From Clostridiales bacterium (GTDB lineage: Bacteria; Bacillota; Clostridia; Lachnospirales; Lachnospiraceae), in the NCBI GenBank assembly GCA_020860715.1, contig JAJBTU010000037.1:33822-97821 (forward strand): DNA of 64,000 bases, given 5' to 3'. The notes under the pieces were generated by a model, which made no database searches, was not told the origin of the DNA, and was given only the letters and a program-made list of their open reading frames with translations. Shown here in pieces: positions 10,913 through 22,075 of this stretch; positions within the stretch are counted from its first letter, which is position 1; every line of letters begins with the position of its first letter. Position numbers and translations under genes: made by a program.

Positions 10913-13240
10913 TTGGCAAATCGAACAAAAAGAGAACGCAGGTTTACGAAACGAATGCAAATAAAGCTTCTGGCTGTATTTGCATTCGTTTTATTGGGAC
11001 TGATTGTTTTATTGCTGCGCATTGCTCAGATCAATATCACGGAGGGAAGCAGTTACGCGAAACAGGTGCTTTCCCAGAATAATTATGACAGCGAAACGCT
11101 GTATGCACGCAGAGGAGAGATTCAGGACTCAAACGGCCGGGTTCTGGCTTACAGTGAAAAGGTCTATAACCTCGTGATCGACTGTTATGCCATCAATCAG
11201 GATCAGGAAAATGCTCTGGAGCCCACCATCAATGTCCTGTGCTCCTATTTTGGACTTGACGAGACGGCACTTCGCTCTCTGATCCTTTCGGACGAGACAA
11301 AGGACAGCCAGTATCAGGTGCTGCAGGTCAAGGGAGAAGATGAGGAACAGTATCTGACGCAGGATGAAAAGGAAGCGTATGAGGAATACATAGACGAGTA
11401 TGCGGATGTTTCTTCCTCGACATTAAGCGAATCAGAAAAAGAGGAGAAAGCCAGGCGTGCCGCAGTGACCGGAGTCTGGTTTGAGGAAAAATATGTCCGG
11501 CATTATCCGCTTGGTTCGCTCGCCAGCAACACCATCGGCTTCGCGAACAGTCTGGGCGACGGCATTGTCGGGCTGGAGGCGTATTATGATGAGCAGCTGC
11601 AGGGCACGAACGGGCGCATCTTCGGTTATCTGAATGAGGATACGGAATACCAGACGAAGACGATCGCCCCGGAGAACGGCTATACACTGGTGACGACACT
11701 GGACGCGAATATTCAGGAAATTGTGGAAAACGCGATCGCGGAATTTGATGAGACCTACGGCGGCGACGACGATGGCGACGATGACGACGATGACGGGACG
11801 GCAAAGCACGGCGCCGCAAATGTCGGGGTGGTAGTGATGGATCCGAATACCGGAGGCATTCTGGCGATGGCGACCAACCAGAGCTATGATCTGAACGATC
11901 CGGACAGTGTGATTTACGACTGGTATACGGAGGCGGAGATTCAGGAACTTCTGGAAGCGGACGATGACGGCAGCGCGTACAATGCGGCGCTCTATGACCT
12001 GTGGGGGAACTTCTGCGTGTCCGACAGTTTTGAACCGGGATCAACGTATAAGCCCATTACACTTGCGTCCGCACTGGAGATCGGTGCGGTCACGACGAGC
12101 GATACTTTTTACTGCGACGGCGGGGAATTTATTACCGATACAGAGATACACTGCAACGCGTATCCCGGCGCGCACGGGCTGGAGACCCTGGAGGATGCTC
12201 TGGTAAACTCCTGTAACGATGCCCTGATGCAGATTGCGGCGAAAATGAGAGTATCGAATTTTATCGAATATCAGTCTCTTTTCAATTTTGGCAAAAAGAC
12301 AGGCATCGATCTGCCGAATGAGTCGAGCGGTGTTGTTTATACGACGGAAACCATGAATGAGGTAGAACTTGCGACCTGTTCCTTCGGGCAGGGATTTACC
12401 TGTACCATGATACAGGAAATTGCCGCGTTTTCTGCGGTCGTCAACGGCGGCTATTATTATCAGCCGCACGTCGTGGACAAGATTCTCGACGAGGACGGCG
12501 CGATCGTCAAAGACAATTCGCAGCTGCTTTTAAAACAGATTATTTCTTCTTCCACCTCGGACACACTGAAAGAGTATCTGGAGAGCGTTGTGCTGGAAGG
12601 TACCGGCAAGAAAGCCCGTGTGCCGGGCTACCGTGTCGGCGGCAAGACCGGTACGGCGGAAAAGATCGATTCTGAGACCGGCGAGCGCGCTGAGGGCCTG
12701 TATCTGGTTTCCTTCATCGGAGCGGCTCCGATCAATGATCCGGAGGTCGTGATCTATGTCGTTGTCGATGAGCCGAATGTCGAGAATCAGGCAAGCAACA
12801 GTTATGCGCAGAAGCTGTTTCAGACGATTGCCCTGGATGTGTTCCCATATCTGGGCATCACCGCCACTGAGGAGATCACGGAATCCCTTCTGGTGGAACT
12901 TGGCCTTACAGAGGACGAGGTAGCAGAGGTGAACACCGTGACGACATTCCAGGCGTTTGATTCCTATGGCAATCTGTACAATGACGCCCGTGTCGTGGAT
13001 GGCCAGGTGGTTGACGGAAGCGGCAATGTGATCGAGGGCGCCTACATCGACGAAGACGGGACCGTCTATGACGGTTATATGAATGAGGTATCAAGTATCG
13101 CGACAGAGGAAGATGAGGATGAGGAATCGGTTGCGACGAATCCGGATATGGCTGCGCCGCTGGATGAGAACACTGCGGATGATTCCGATTCGACGCTTGT
13201 CGATCCGACCGACATCGCGGAGGAGGAGGAAGAGGAATAA
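10913..13240 (+). CDS. class B penicillin-binding protein (FtsI/SpoVD-like) with acidic C-terminal extension
   Basis: N-terminal TM, ARRGEIQDSNGRVLAYS, EPGSTYKPI, SCND, KTGTAEK; poly-Asp insert; long tail. Confidence 0.9.
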   Translation: MANRTKRERRFTKRMQIKLLAVFAFVLLGLIVLLLRIAQINITEGSSYAKQVLSQNNYDSETLYARRGEIQDSNGRVLAYSEKVYNLVIDCYAINQDQENALEPTINVLCSYFGLDETALRSLILSDETKDSQYQVLQVKGEDEEQYLTQDEKEAYEEYIDEYADVSSSTLSESEKEEKARRAAVTGVWFEEKYVRHYPLGSLASNTIGFANSLGDGIVGLEAYYDEQLQGTNGRIFGYLNEDTEYQTKTIAPENGYTLVTTLDANIQEIVENAIAEFDETYGGDDDGDDDDDDGTAKHGAANVGVVVMDPNTGGILAMATNQSYDLNDPDSVIYDWYTEAEIQELLEADDDGSAYNAALYDLWGNFCVSDSFEPGSTYKPITLASALEIGAVTTSDTFYCDGGEFITDTEIHCNAYPGAHGLETLEDALVNSCNDALMQIAAKMRVSNFIEYQSLFNFGKKTGIDLPNESSGVVYTTETMNEVELATCSFGQGFTCTMIQEIAAFSAVVNGGYYYQPHVVDKILDEDGAIVKDNSQLLLKQIISSSTSDTLKEYLESVVLEGTGKKARVPGYRVGGKTGTAEKIDSETGERAEGLYLVSFIGAAPINDPEVVIYVVVDEPNVENQASNSYAQKLFQTIALDVFPYLGITATEEITESLLVELGLTEDEVAEVNTVTTFQAFDSYGNLYNDARVVDGQVVDGSGNVIEGAYIDEDGTVYDGYMNEVSSIATEEDEDEESVATNPDMAAPLDENTADDSDSTLVDPTDIAEEEEEE

Positions 13241-13311
13241 AAGAGCCGGCGCGGCTTTCCCCGTAACATGATTTCAGGTTTCGCCGAATAGATATAGAAC
13301 AGCAGAATTTT

Positions 13312-15138
13312 GTGATCAGCTCATCATTCGGGGGACTCATGCATAAAACGAAATCTTTTCACCGCAGGAAAATCCTGCTGATATTTGCCTGCTGCGCGGC
13401 GGCGCTGCTGTTTCTGATCGGGCGTCTGGCCTGGCTGATGATTGCAAAATCCGGGTACTATACGACTCTGGCGGAAGATCTGCATGAACGAGAACGTTCC
13501 ATCAAGGCGGCCCGCGGCCGGATCCTGGACCGTAACGGCACAGTCCTGGCAGACAACCGTACGGTCTGCACGGTCTCTGTCATTCACAGCCAGATCACGG
13601 ATCCGGACCGGGTTGTTGAGGTGCTTTGCACCGAGCTGGGAATGGATGAGGCGGCGGTGCGTGAGCGGGTGGAAAAAAACAGTTCCATCGAACGGATCAA
13701 AAGCAACGTGGACAAAGAGATCGGCGATGCGATCCGAAGCTGCGGACTTGACGGGGTGAAGGTGGATGAAGATTATAAACGATATTATCCGTATGAAAGT
13801 ATGGCTTCGAAGGTGCTGGGCTTTACGGGCGCCGACAATCAGGGCATCATCGGGCTGGAAGTACAGTATGATGAAGCGCTCTCCGGCACGCCCGGCACGA
13901 TCCTGACGCTGACCGACGCGCGGGGGATTGAGATCGAGGATGCCGCGGAGACACGCGTGGAGCCGGTGGCAGGGAACGACCTGGTCATCAGCATGGACTA
14001 TAATATCCAGGAGTATGTCGAGCAGGCCGCGTACCGGGTGCTTGAGGAAAAGCAGGCGGACAGCGTGTCGATTATAGTAATGAACCCGCAGAACGGGGAA
14101 ATCTATGCGATGACGAATGTGCCGGAATTTGATCTGAACGATCCGTATACGCTGACGGAATTGTATCTGCAGACACAGCTGCCGGAGGAAACAGCGGAAG
14201 GTGAGGAGACATCGGCGGCAGCCGCTCTGAACGATGAGGAACTGCAGGACGCCCTCAATCAGATGTGGCGCAACGGCTGTATCAACGACACCTACGAGCC
14301 GGGATCGACATTTAAGATCGTTACTGCGGCGGCCGGGCTGGAAGAGGGTGTGGTGACCCTCTCGGATACCTTTTACTGTCCCGGCTACAAGCTGGTCGAC
14401 GACCGCCGGATCCGCTGCCACAAAACTGTCGGGCATGGGTCAGAAACTTTCCTTGAGGCTGCGCAGAATTCCTGCAATCCGGTTTTTATTGAAGTTGGAC
14501 TGCGCCTCGGCGTGGATAATTATTTTAAATATTTCAATCAGTTTGGCATAAACGAGAAGACCGGCATTGATCTGCCGGGCGAGGCGGCGACGATCATGCA
14601 TAAAAAAGAAAATGTCGGCCAGGTCGAACTTGCCACGATCTCTTTCGGGCAGTCTTTTCAGATCACGCCGCTGCAGCTGATCACAACCGCTGCTTCCATT
14701 ATTAACGGCGGTATCCGTATCACGCCGCATTTTGCTGTGAGCGTGAAAGATACGGACGGCACTTTGCTGGAAGTCTGTCAGTATGAAGAGGGGGAACGGA
14801 TCCTCTCAGAGGAGACCTCTGAGACCATGCGTTATCTGCTGGAGCAGGTCGTTGACGGCGGCTCCGGCAAGAATGCGTATATTGAGGGTTACCGGATTGG
14901 CGGCAAGACCGCAACATCCGAGACATTACCCCGCGGGCAGGGGAAGTACATTTCTTCCTTCGTCGGCTTTGCTCCGGCGGATGATCCGCAGGTGATCTGC
15001 CTGTGCGTCATCAACAATCCGCAGGGTACTTATTACGGCGGTACGATCGCCGCGCCGGTGGTGAAAGATATTTTTGAAAACATACTGCCGTATCTGGGAA
15101 TTGAAAAAACCCTTGCCGAAACAGAAATGACAGAGTAG
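13312..15138 (+). CDS. class B penicillin-binding protein (SpoVD/FtsI-like)
   Basis: AARGRILDRNGTVLADN, EPGSTFKIVTA, SCNPVF, GGKTATSE motifs. Confidence 0.9.
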   Translation: MISSSFGGLMHKTKSFHRRKILLIFACCAAALLFLIGRLAWLMIAKSGYYTTLAEDLHERERSIKAARGRILDRNGTVLADNRTVCTVSVIHSQITDPDRVVEVLCTELGMDEAAVRERVEKNSSIERIKSNVDKEIGDAIRSCGLDGVKVDEDYKRYYPYESMASKVLGFTGADNQGIIGLEVQYDEALSGTPGTILTLTDARGIEIEDAAETRVEPVAGNDLVISMDYNIQEYVEQAAYRVLEEKQADSVSIIVMNPQNGEIYAMTNVPEFDLNDPYTLTELYLQTQLPEETAEGEETSAAAALNDEELQDALNQMWRNGCINDTYEPGSTFKIVTAAAGLEEGVVTLSDTFYCPGYKLVDDRRIRCHKTVGHGSETFLEAAQNSCNPVFIEVGLRLGVDNYFKYFNQFGINEKTGIDLPGEAATIMHKKENVGQVELATISFGQSFQITPLQLITTAASIINGGIRITPHFAVSVKDTDGTLLEVCQYEEGERILSEETSETMRYLLEQVVDGGSGKNAYIEGYRIGGKTATSETLPRGQGKYISSFVGFAPADDPQVICLCVINNPQGTYYGGTIAAPVVKDIFENILPYLGIEKTLAETEMTE

Positions 15139-15198
15139 TATAATGTATCATTTAGATTTTTATGACAGGAGACGGGACAAAATAAGGAGGGGAACCGT

Positions 15199-16185
15199 AT
15201 GAAAATGAATCCGGATATTATCATTCCACTTTGTGTGGCTTTTGCAATCTGCCTGATCCTGGGACCAGTGGTGATCCCGTTTCTGCGAAAGCTGAAAGTC
15301 GGCCAGACCGAGCGCGAGGAGGGAGTGCAGTCTCATCTGCAGAAAGCGGGGACTCCGACGATGGGCGGTCTGATCATGCTGATCAGCGTCGTGATCACTT
15401 CTCTTTTTTATGTGAGAAAATATCCCCGGATCATTCCGGTGCTGTTTCTGGTGCTGGGTTTTGGACTGATCGGATTTCTTGACGACTATCTGAAAGTGGT
15501 GCTGCGCCGTTCCGACGGCCTCTATCCGAAGCAGAAAATGCTGGGACAGATCATAGTGACCACGATTTTTATCGTTTATGTATGGATGATGGACAAGTCC
15601 GCTCTGGAACTGATCATTCCGTTTAGCGGAGGAAAGCTGCTTACGGGAGATTCGTTCGGAGGACTGTTCAAATATCTGTCAATTCCGCTCGCTTATTTCG
15701 TGATCATTGGCACTGTCAATGGCGTGAACTTTACTGACGGGCTGGATGGTCTGGCCAGCAGCGTAACGCTGATGGTAGCCATCTTCTTTACTGCGGCATC
15801 CATGGTGCTTGGCGGGCAGATCGAACCGATCACGGCGGCCGTGGCGGGTGCGCTGCTCGGTTTCCTGCTGTTTAATGTATATCCTGCGAAAGTATTCATG
15901 GGCGATACCGGCTCGCTTGCGCTCGGCGGATTCGTGGCCGGAAGCGCTTATCTGCTGAAGCTGCCGATCTTCATCCTGATTATTGGTCTGGTGTATCTGG
16001 TCGAGGTGCTTTCTGTTATTATTCAGGTCACGTACTTCAAGGTGACCGGCGGCAAACGTTTCTTCAAGATGGCGCCGATCCATCATCACTTTGAACTTTG
16101 CGGATGGTCGGAAACCCGTATTGTGACTGTGTTCGCGATTGTGACCGCTTTTCTGTGCCTGCTGGCGCTGTATGCGATCGGGTAA
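15199..16185 (+). CDS. mraY: phospho-N-acetylmuramoyl-pentapeptide-transferase
   Basis: GTPTMGGLI, FLDDYLKV, NFTDGLDGLA, MGDTGSLALGG, APIHHHFE. Confidence 0.97.
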   Translation: MKMNPDIIIPLCVAFAICLILGPVVIPFLRKLKVGQTEREEGVQSHLQKAGTPTMGGLIMLISVVITSLFYVRKYPRIIPVLFLVLGFGLIGFLDDYLKVVLRRSDGLYPKQKMLGQIIVTTIFIVYVWMMDKSALELIIPFSGGKLLTGDSFGGLFKYLSIPLAYFVIIGTVNGVNFTDGLDGLASSVTLMVAIFFTAASMVLGGQIEPITAAVAGALLGFLLFNVYPAKVFMGDTGSLALGGFVAGSAYLLKLPIFILIIGLVYLVEVLSVIIQVTYFKVTGGKRFFKMAPIHHHFELCGWSETRIVTVFAIVTAFLCLLALYAIG

Positions 16186-16320
16186 CTTGTAATCAGATAT
16201 TGACGAAAAACGATCCTCCATTTCCACCGCAGAGACGTTGATTTTTACACTTGCCTTGAAAGGCTTTTGGAAAATGGATTATTCTTACAAAAAGCTAATT
16301 GGCAGAAAAGGAGAACAATC

Positions 16321-17850
16321 ATGAATTTAAGTAACAGCCGCGTCCTTGTCTTTGGCGCGGGTATCAGCGGTATCGGGGCGGCCAGGCTCCTGCTTGGCGT
16401 ACCGGCTGCGGAAGTAATCCTGTATGACGGGAATGAGAATCTGGATGCGAAAGAACTGGAAGAGAAAGTGAGGTCCGCACCGGCGCAGGAGGCCAGAACA
16501 GACAATGCCGGAACGGTTATGGAAAAAGGCAGGGAGGAAGAGAATCCCGGCGGACGTCTGCAGATTCTTCTCGGCGGGCTGCCTGAGGAAGTGCTTGCGC
16601 GGATCGACCTTGCGGTTTTAAGTCCCGGGGTGCCGACGGACCTGCCTCTCGTGAATGCGATGCGGGAGCGCGGCATACGCATCTGGGGTGAAGTGGAACT
16701 TGCCTGGGAGTGCGGTAAGGGGGATGTGCTTGCGGTGACAGGCACGAACGGCAAGACGACGACGACAAGCCTGCTGGGCGAGATCATGCGGAATTATGCC
16801 GTATGGCTTCAGACGACAGGAAAATCTCATGGAGCAGGAGGCGAAACGTGCAGCGCAGGGAAGGAATCCTGTGCGGATGAGGACACGCTTCCGGATGAGC
16901 GTGTCTGCGTCGTCGGCAATATCGGCAATCCTTATACGGATGCGGCGGAGCGGCTGACAGAGGACTCCATTGTGGTTGCGGAAATCTCGAGTTTCCAGCT
17001 TGAGACGATTGAAGGCTTTGCGCCGCGGGTGAGCGCGATTCTGAACATTACGCCGGACCATCTGAACCGCCATCATACAATGGAGGAATACATACGCGTC
17101 AAGGAAAGCATCACACAAAATCAGGGGCCGGACGATACCTGTGTCCTCAATTATGAAGACCCGATTCTGCGGGAGTTTGGAAAGACTTTGCATACAAAAG
17201 TCATTTACTTCAGCAGTCTGCATAAACTGAAAGAGGGGATGTACTTAAACGGGGATCAGATCTGTTTTTCGGACGGAATGGCGGAGACGGTGATCTGTTC
17301 CACAAAAGAACTGAATATCCCTGGCCGCCACAATTATGAAAATGTCATGGCGGCGGCGGCAATGGCGCATGCCTATGGCGTACCGTTTGAGACTATCCGC
17401 GAAACCGTCTGCACATTTCAGGCTGTGGAACACCGCATTGAATATGTGACTGAAAAACATGGCGTCGTTTACTACAACGACTCAAAAGGGACGAATCCTG
17501 ACGCGGCAATCAAGGGGATTCAGGCGATGGACCGCCCGACGCTGCTGATCGGCGGCGGCTATGATAAAGATTCTTCCTACGAAGAATGGATTCAGGCGTT
17601 TGACGGTAAGGTGAAATATCTGGTGCTGATCGGACAGACAAGAGAAAAAATTGCCGAGGCAGCGCAAAACTGCGGCTTTTCCAGCTGTGTGCTGAAAGAT
17701 TCGCTGGAGGACGCGGTAGCGTTCTGCGCGGAGCACGCAAAGAGCGGAGACGCGGTGCTGCTCTCACCGGCCTGTGCAAGCTGGGGAATGTTTCCCAACT
17801 ATGAGGTGCGCGGCAGGCGATTCAAAGAACTGGTAAATCAACTCGACTGA
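16321..17850 (+). CDS. murD: UDP-N-acetylmuramoyl-L-alanine--D-glutamate ligase
   Basis: TGTNGKTTTTSLLGEI, EISSFQLETI, NITPDHLNRH, YNDSKGTNPDA motifs. Confidence 0.95.
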   Translation: MNLSNSRVLVFGAGISGIGAARLLLGVPAAEVILYDGNENLDAKELEEKVRSAPAQEARTDNAGTVMEKGREEENPGGRLQILLGGLPEEVLARIDLAVLSPGVPTDLPLVNAMRERGIRIWGEVELAWECGKGDVLAVTGTNGKTTTTSLLGEIMRNYAVWLQTTGKSHGAGGETCSAGKESCADEDTLPDERVCVVGNIGNPYTDAAERLTEDSIVVAEISSFQLETIEGFAPRVSAILNITPDHLNRHHTMEEYIRVKESITQNQGPDDTCVLNYEDPILREFGKTLHTKVIYFSSLHKLKEGMYLNGDQICFSDGMAETVICSTKELNIPGRHNYENVMAAAAMAHAYGVPFETIRETVCTFQAVEHRIEYVTEKHGVVYYNDSKGTNPDAAIKGIQAMDRPTLLIGGGYDKDSSYEEWIQAFDGKVKYLVLIGQTREKIAEAAQNCGFSSCVLKDSLEDAVAFCAEHAKSGDAVLLSPACASWGMFPNYEVRGRRFKELVNQLD

Positions 17851-17857
17851 TGGGGTG

Positions 17858-18969
17858 ATGTTCTGGTCACAGGCAAAAAAAACAGGGTGGACGGACTGCT
17901 TTTGCTTGCAGTCCTTTTCCTGTGCGGATATGGTCTGCTTATTCTGTACAGCGCCAGTTCTTACAACGGGCAGGTCCGTTTCGGGGATTCTGCCTGGTAT
18001 CTGAAAAAACAGTTTTTTGCTATGGCACTGGGCATGGCGGCAATGGCCGGGATTTCCTCGGTGGACTACCATGTTCTGAAAAAGCTGGCGGGACCGGCGT
18101 ATGTGCTTTCGCTTGTGTTATCGCTGGCAGTGCTTCTGTTCGGGGACGCTTACAACGGTTCCCGGCGCTGGCTCTCAATCGGACCGCTTTCGTTTCAGCC
18201 GGCCGAGTACGCAAAACCGGCGGTAATTCTTCTGCTTGCCGGGGTGGTGTCCGGGAACGGCAGAAATACTCGCTCCGGACAATCCCGACGGGGTATGACG
18301 GCGTCTGTTTTTCTCGCGGTATTTCCCATCGTTGCGCTGGTCGGAAAAAATAATCTGAGCACCGCGGTGATCATTCTCGGAATCGCGATGATCATGATTT
18401 TTGTCTCCAATCCAAAGTATCTTCCGTTCCTCTGGATGATTCTGGCAGGCATCGGATTCCTTGCCGTTTTTTTGAGCCTGGAATCTTACCGGCTGGAGCG
18501 GCTGGCCATCTGGAGGAATCCGGAACTGTATGAAAAAGGCTATCAGACCATGCAGGGCCTGTATGCCATCGGCTCCGGCGGCCTGTTCGGGCTTGGGCTG
18601 GGCAATGGCCTGCAAAAGCTGGGCTTTGTTCCGGAAGCGCAGAATGACATGATTTTTTCCGTGATCTGCGAGGAACTTGGGCTGTTTGGAGCCGTTCTGC
18701 TGATTCTGCTGTTTCTTTTGCTGCTCTGGCGCTTCATGGTGATTGCAACACACGCGCCGGATCTGTTCGGATCTCTGATGGCGGCGGGCATCATGGGTCA
18801 TATTGCGATTCAGGTCATTTTAAACATCGCGGTGGTGACCAACACCATTCCGAACACTGGTATCACGCTTCCGTTCATCAGTTACGGAGGCACTTCCATG
18901 CTGTTTTTGCTGTCTGAAATGGGGCTGGCGCTCTCCGTAAGCCGCAGCAGAAGCAGCCGGGTCTCCTGA
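17858..18969 (+). CDS. ftsW: FtsW/RodA/SpoVE-family glycosyltransferase (apparent one-base deletion in A8 tract near the start)
   Basis: SEDS topology; FVSNPKYLPFLW, NTGITLPFISYGGTSML; adding one A to the A8 tract (17875-17882) joins ATG 17858 (GGGGTG RBS) to the main frame. Confidence 0.9.
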
Positions 18970-18994
18970 TGGGGAAGAAATCCGATACGCACAG

Positions 18995-20384
18995 ATGGAT
19001 ACTTTGGCGCATATACTGGGTTACCATGAGTATTTGCGAACGGGGGAAGACCATGTGGCATATCTGGAAATTACTGGAGGCAAACCGCTTTACGGAGAAA
19101 TTACAGTGCAGGGCTCCAAAAACGCGGCGCTGCCGATTCTTGCGGCGTGTATTCTGGGGAATGGACCCTGCCTGATTGAAAACTGTCCGCAAATTCAGGA
19201 CGTTGACGATACGATTGCCATCCTTACGATGCTGGGCTGCAGCGTAAAAAAAGAAGGCCGCACGGTAACTGTGAATGCCGGCGAGATGGAAAAAACCGCC
19301 ATATGCGGGAGCGAAGCGGGAAGAATCCGTTCCTCCATCTTGTTTTTGGGAGCACTTCTTGGTAGAATGGGAAAGGCTGAAGTTCCGTATCCGGGCGGAT
19401 GCGCGATCGGCAGCCGGCCGATTGACCTGCATCTGCAGGCACTCAAGAAGCTGGGCGTGTATTTTGATACAAAGGAATGCGGGATTTCCTGTGTTTCGGA
19501 TCCTCTGGAAGATCCGGATGCGTGCGGGCTGCAGAAAGATCGGAAGATTCAGGACTGCCGCGCCGGAATCCTGGCCGGGACATCTCATCTCCACGGCGGC
19601 AGCATTACGCTTGACGTGCCGAGTGTGGGAGCCACGGAAAACAGTATTCTGGCGGCTGTCTGTGCCGATGGTGAGACACTCATCCGGCACGGGGCCATGG
19701 AGCCGGAAGTGGAGGAACTCTGTGATTTTCTGAGAGCGCGCGGCGCCCGAATTTCACGGGACGAGGATCAGAACATTCATATATGCGGCGTGAAGACACT
19801 CTCTCCGGTACGCTACCGGCTGCGTGCCGACCGGATTGTAGCGGGCAGTTATCTGCTGGCTGCGGCTTCCTGCGGCGGCTGCGTATGTGTCCGCAATCTG
19901 CCTGCCGGTCAGCTTGATACACTGTTCGACGTACTCAGGAGAATGGGAGCAGAAGTGAGCACAGACGGTGTTGTGCGTGCCGCGCTGCCTCTGCTGGCGG
20001 TGCATGAGGTGCGGACGGCACCTTATCCGGGATTTCCGACCGATCTGCAGTCTCCGCTGATGGCGGCGCTGTGCACGGCAAAAGGGATAAGCCGGATTCG
20101 GGAGACGGTCTTTGAAAACCGGTTTCAGACTGCTGTCCAGCTGAAAAAAAATGGGAGCGCGGATTCAGGTGAGCGGCAGCCTTGCCCGAATCGAAGGAAT
20201 CCATCAGCTTCACGGCGCTTCCGTGAGCGCTCCGGATCTGCGCGGCGGGGCAGCGCTTGTGCAGGCGGCGCTGACAGCATGCGGGCGCACGGTACTTGGC
20301 GGATATGAATACATTGCGCGCGGTTATGAGGATATCTGCCGTGATTACAGAAGCCTGGGAGCGGACATTCATTTCTGCGAATGA
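18995..20384 (+). CDS. murA: UDP-N-acetylglucosamine 1-carboxyvinyltransferase, interrupted by an apparent +1 homopolymer frameshift at ~20150
   Basis: ITGGKPLYGEITVQGSKNAALPILAA; continues in another frame after CTGAAAAAAAATGGG as MGARIQVSGSLARIEGIHQLHGASVSAPDLRGGAALVQAAL...ARGYEDICRDYRSLGADI. Confidence 0.9.
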
Positions 20385-20474
20385 TGCACGGCCTGAGGAT
20401 GACGCAGACGAAGGCACAGTTTGATGCGCCGGGCTGCATAAGGGAATTTAAAAGATAAGAGGCTTGGGGAACTT

Positions 20475-21674
20475 ATGAGAAAAAAGAGAAAAAGACGCCT
20501 GACCAATCTTATGATACTGCTTGTGGCGGTACTGCTGATTCTGGCCGCACTGTTTTTATTTCGGATAAAGAAAGTGACGGTGTCCGGCAACACCCGCCAC
20601 TCGGCGGAAAAAATAGAGGAAGACCTGATCACGGATTTTCTCTCCGGCAGTACACTGTATCTCTGGTGGACCTGCAAAAGCGGCGACATTCCGGATTCGA
20701 TGCCCTATCTGGAAACAATGAAAGTCACAATGACATCGCCGTTTTCGATTCGGGTGACGGTTACGGAAAAGGATCTGGCCGGCTATTTTGACACAGGCAG
20801 CTATGTGTATTTTGATGAGGACGGGGTCGTGCTGGAGATTTCGGATGAACTCTATGATGACATCCCGATTATTACCGGCGCTGCGCTCGGAGAGGTGACT
20901 TTGTACCAGAAGGTTCCGACGGAAAGCAGTTCTCAGCTGCGTACGATCTTAAGTCTTCTGGAACTGCTGGATTATCAGGAATTGACGGCCTCTGAGATCC
21001 GGTTTGCGGAGGACTCCGAGATTACGGTTTACATCGGTTATATCGAAGCAGTTCTCGGACAGGACGAATATCTGGAAGAAAAAATCGCCAACCTGAAGGC
21101 CATTCTGGATACCATGACTGCTTCGACGGCCGGGACTCTGCATCTGGAAAATGTGACCGGAAAGAATGAAGACATTACGTTCACACCGTCGGATGAGGTG
21201 ATTGTTGAGACGGAGACGGAAACGGAATCTTCTGATGCTGGGGACGATGAGACGCAGGCGGCTACGGACACCTCGACTCTGAGCGGCGCCACGACAGACG
21301 GCGGGGCGGCGGCCGGTACGGCGGATGCCGGTGATACAGATTCTGCCGGTGAAAACGAAGATTCCGGCAGCGGCACGGACAGTGCGGACGGATCGGACAC
21401 GGGGACAGCGGACTCTTCCGGGACAGATGACGGGAGCAGTGACAGCACCGCGGATGAGGATACTGCGGCAGACGACGGAGAGTCAACGACAGACCTGATG
21501 GTGTTTAATTCGAGCGGCCAGCTGGTTTACCATGTCCATGTAAAAAATGGTGTGGTCGTGGACTCCTCCGGAAATGAAGTGCCGGGCTGCTATGTCAATG
21601 AAGACGGAAATGTGGTGGACGCGTATATGAATATCATTGATCCGGATACCGGGGACGTGCTGAACATTGATTGA
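20475..21674 (+). CDS. ftsQ: DivIB/FtsQ-like POTRA protein with long acidic Ser/Thr/Asp-rich C-terminal extension
   Basis: Single TM, FRIKKVTVSGNTRHSAEKIEEDL POTRA start, LETMKVTMTSPFSIRVTVTEKDLAGYF; position upstream of ftsZ. Confidence 0.85.
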   Translation: MRKKRKRRLTNLMILLVAVLLILAALFLFRIKKVTVSGNTRHSAEKIEEDLITDFLSGSTLYLWWTCKSGDIPDSMPYLETMKVTMTSPFSIRVTVTEKDLAGYFDTGSYVYFDEDGVVLEISDELYDDIPIITGAALGEVTLYQKVPTESSSQLRTILSLLELLDYQELTASEIRFAEDSEITVYIGYIEAVLGQDEYLEEKIANLKAILDTMTASTAGTLHLENVTGKNEDITFTPSDEVIVETETETESSDAGDDETQAATDTSTLSGATTDGGAAAGTADAGDTDSAGENEDSGSGTDSADGSDTGTADSSGTDDGSSDSTADEDTAADDGESTTDLMVFNSSGQLVYHVHVKNGVVVDSSGNEVPGCYVNEDGNVVDAYMNIIDPDTGDVLNID

Positions 21675-21689
21675 AAGTCTGTTCTGATA

Positions 21690-21847
21690 CAGAACAGCAG
21701 GCCACAGACCGCTTTCTTCGAAAGCTATATGCCGCTTACGCGTCATATGTCTGAGGCTTAATGGGTGTTCCGCCCATCCCGAAATGAAAATACAGTCTTT
21801 AGCAGGTAAACCTGCACAGCCTGTCTTTTCATTTCGCTGCTGTTCTG
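21690..21847 (+). repeat. Intergenic multibranched palindromic element, copy A1
   Basis: Outer arms CAGAACAGC...GCTGTTCTG, inner stems GCC-a-CAGAC/GTCTG-a-GGC, GCTTTC/GAAAGC, ATATG/CATAT, ATGGG/CCCAT, GAAATGAAAA/TTTTCATTTC; same element at 36966 and 43491. Confidence 0.9.
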
Positions 21848-22075
21848 AACTTTTAGAAAAAAATATAGAAAAAGACTTGATAAATCCGGAAAGAAATTAT
21901 ATTATATGAGGTAGTGTGTGCAGATATTAAATCAAAGCATATCATGCCTGCTGCTTTTTAGCTGCGCTATACATAGAAGCCCGACTGAATTTGGGGCAGG
22001 CCCGCGCATTTGCCGCGCGGAGCGTATGGAACAGTATTATTATACGATGCCGGACTGCAAGAAGGAGGAAACACG

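Noticed and set aside
13324-14436. 370-aa ORF on the minus strand opposite the second PBP
   Set aside because: Fully antisense to a clear PBP gene, no recognisable family, composition typical of a shadow ORF in GC-rich coding DNA
9000-20400. Absence of murG, murE, murF and ftsA from the dcw cluster as a novelty
   Set aside because: dcw content varies widely in Firmicutes and these genes are probably elsewhere in the genome
21190-21490. Asp/Ser/Thr/Gly-rich repeats in ftsQ considered as a separate repeat locus
   Set aside because: In-frame low-complexity protein extension; no nucleotide-level repeat unit
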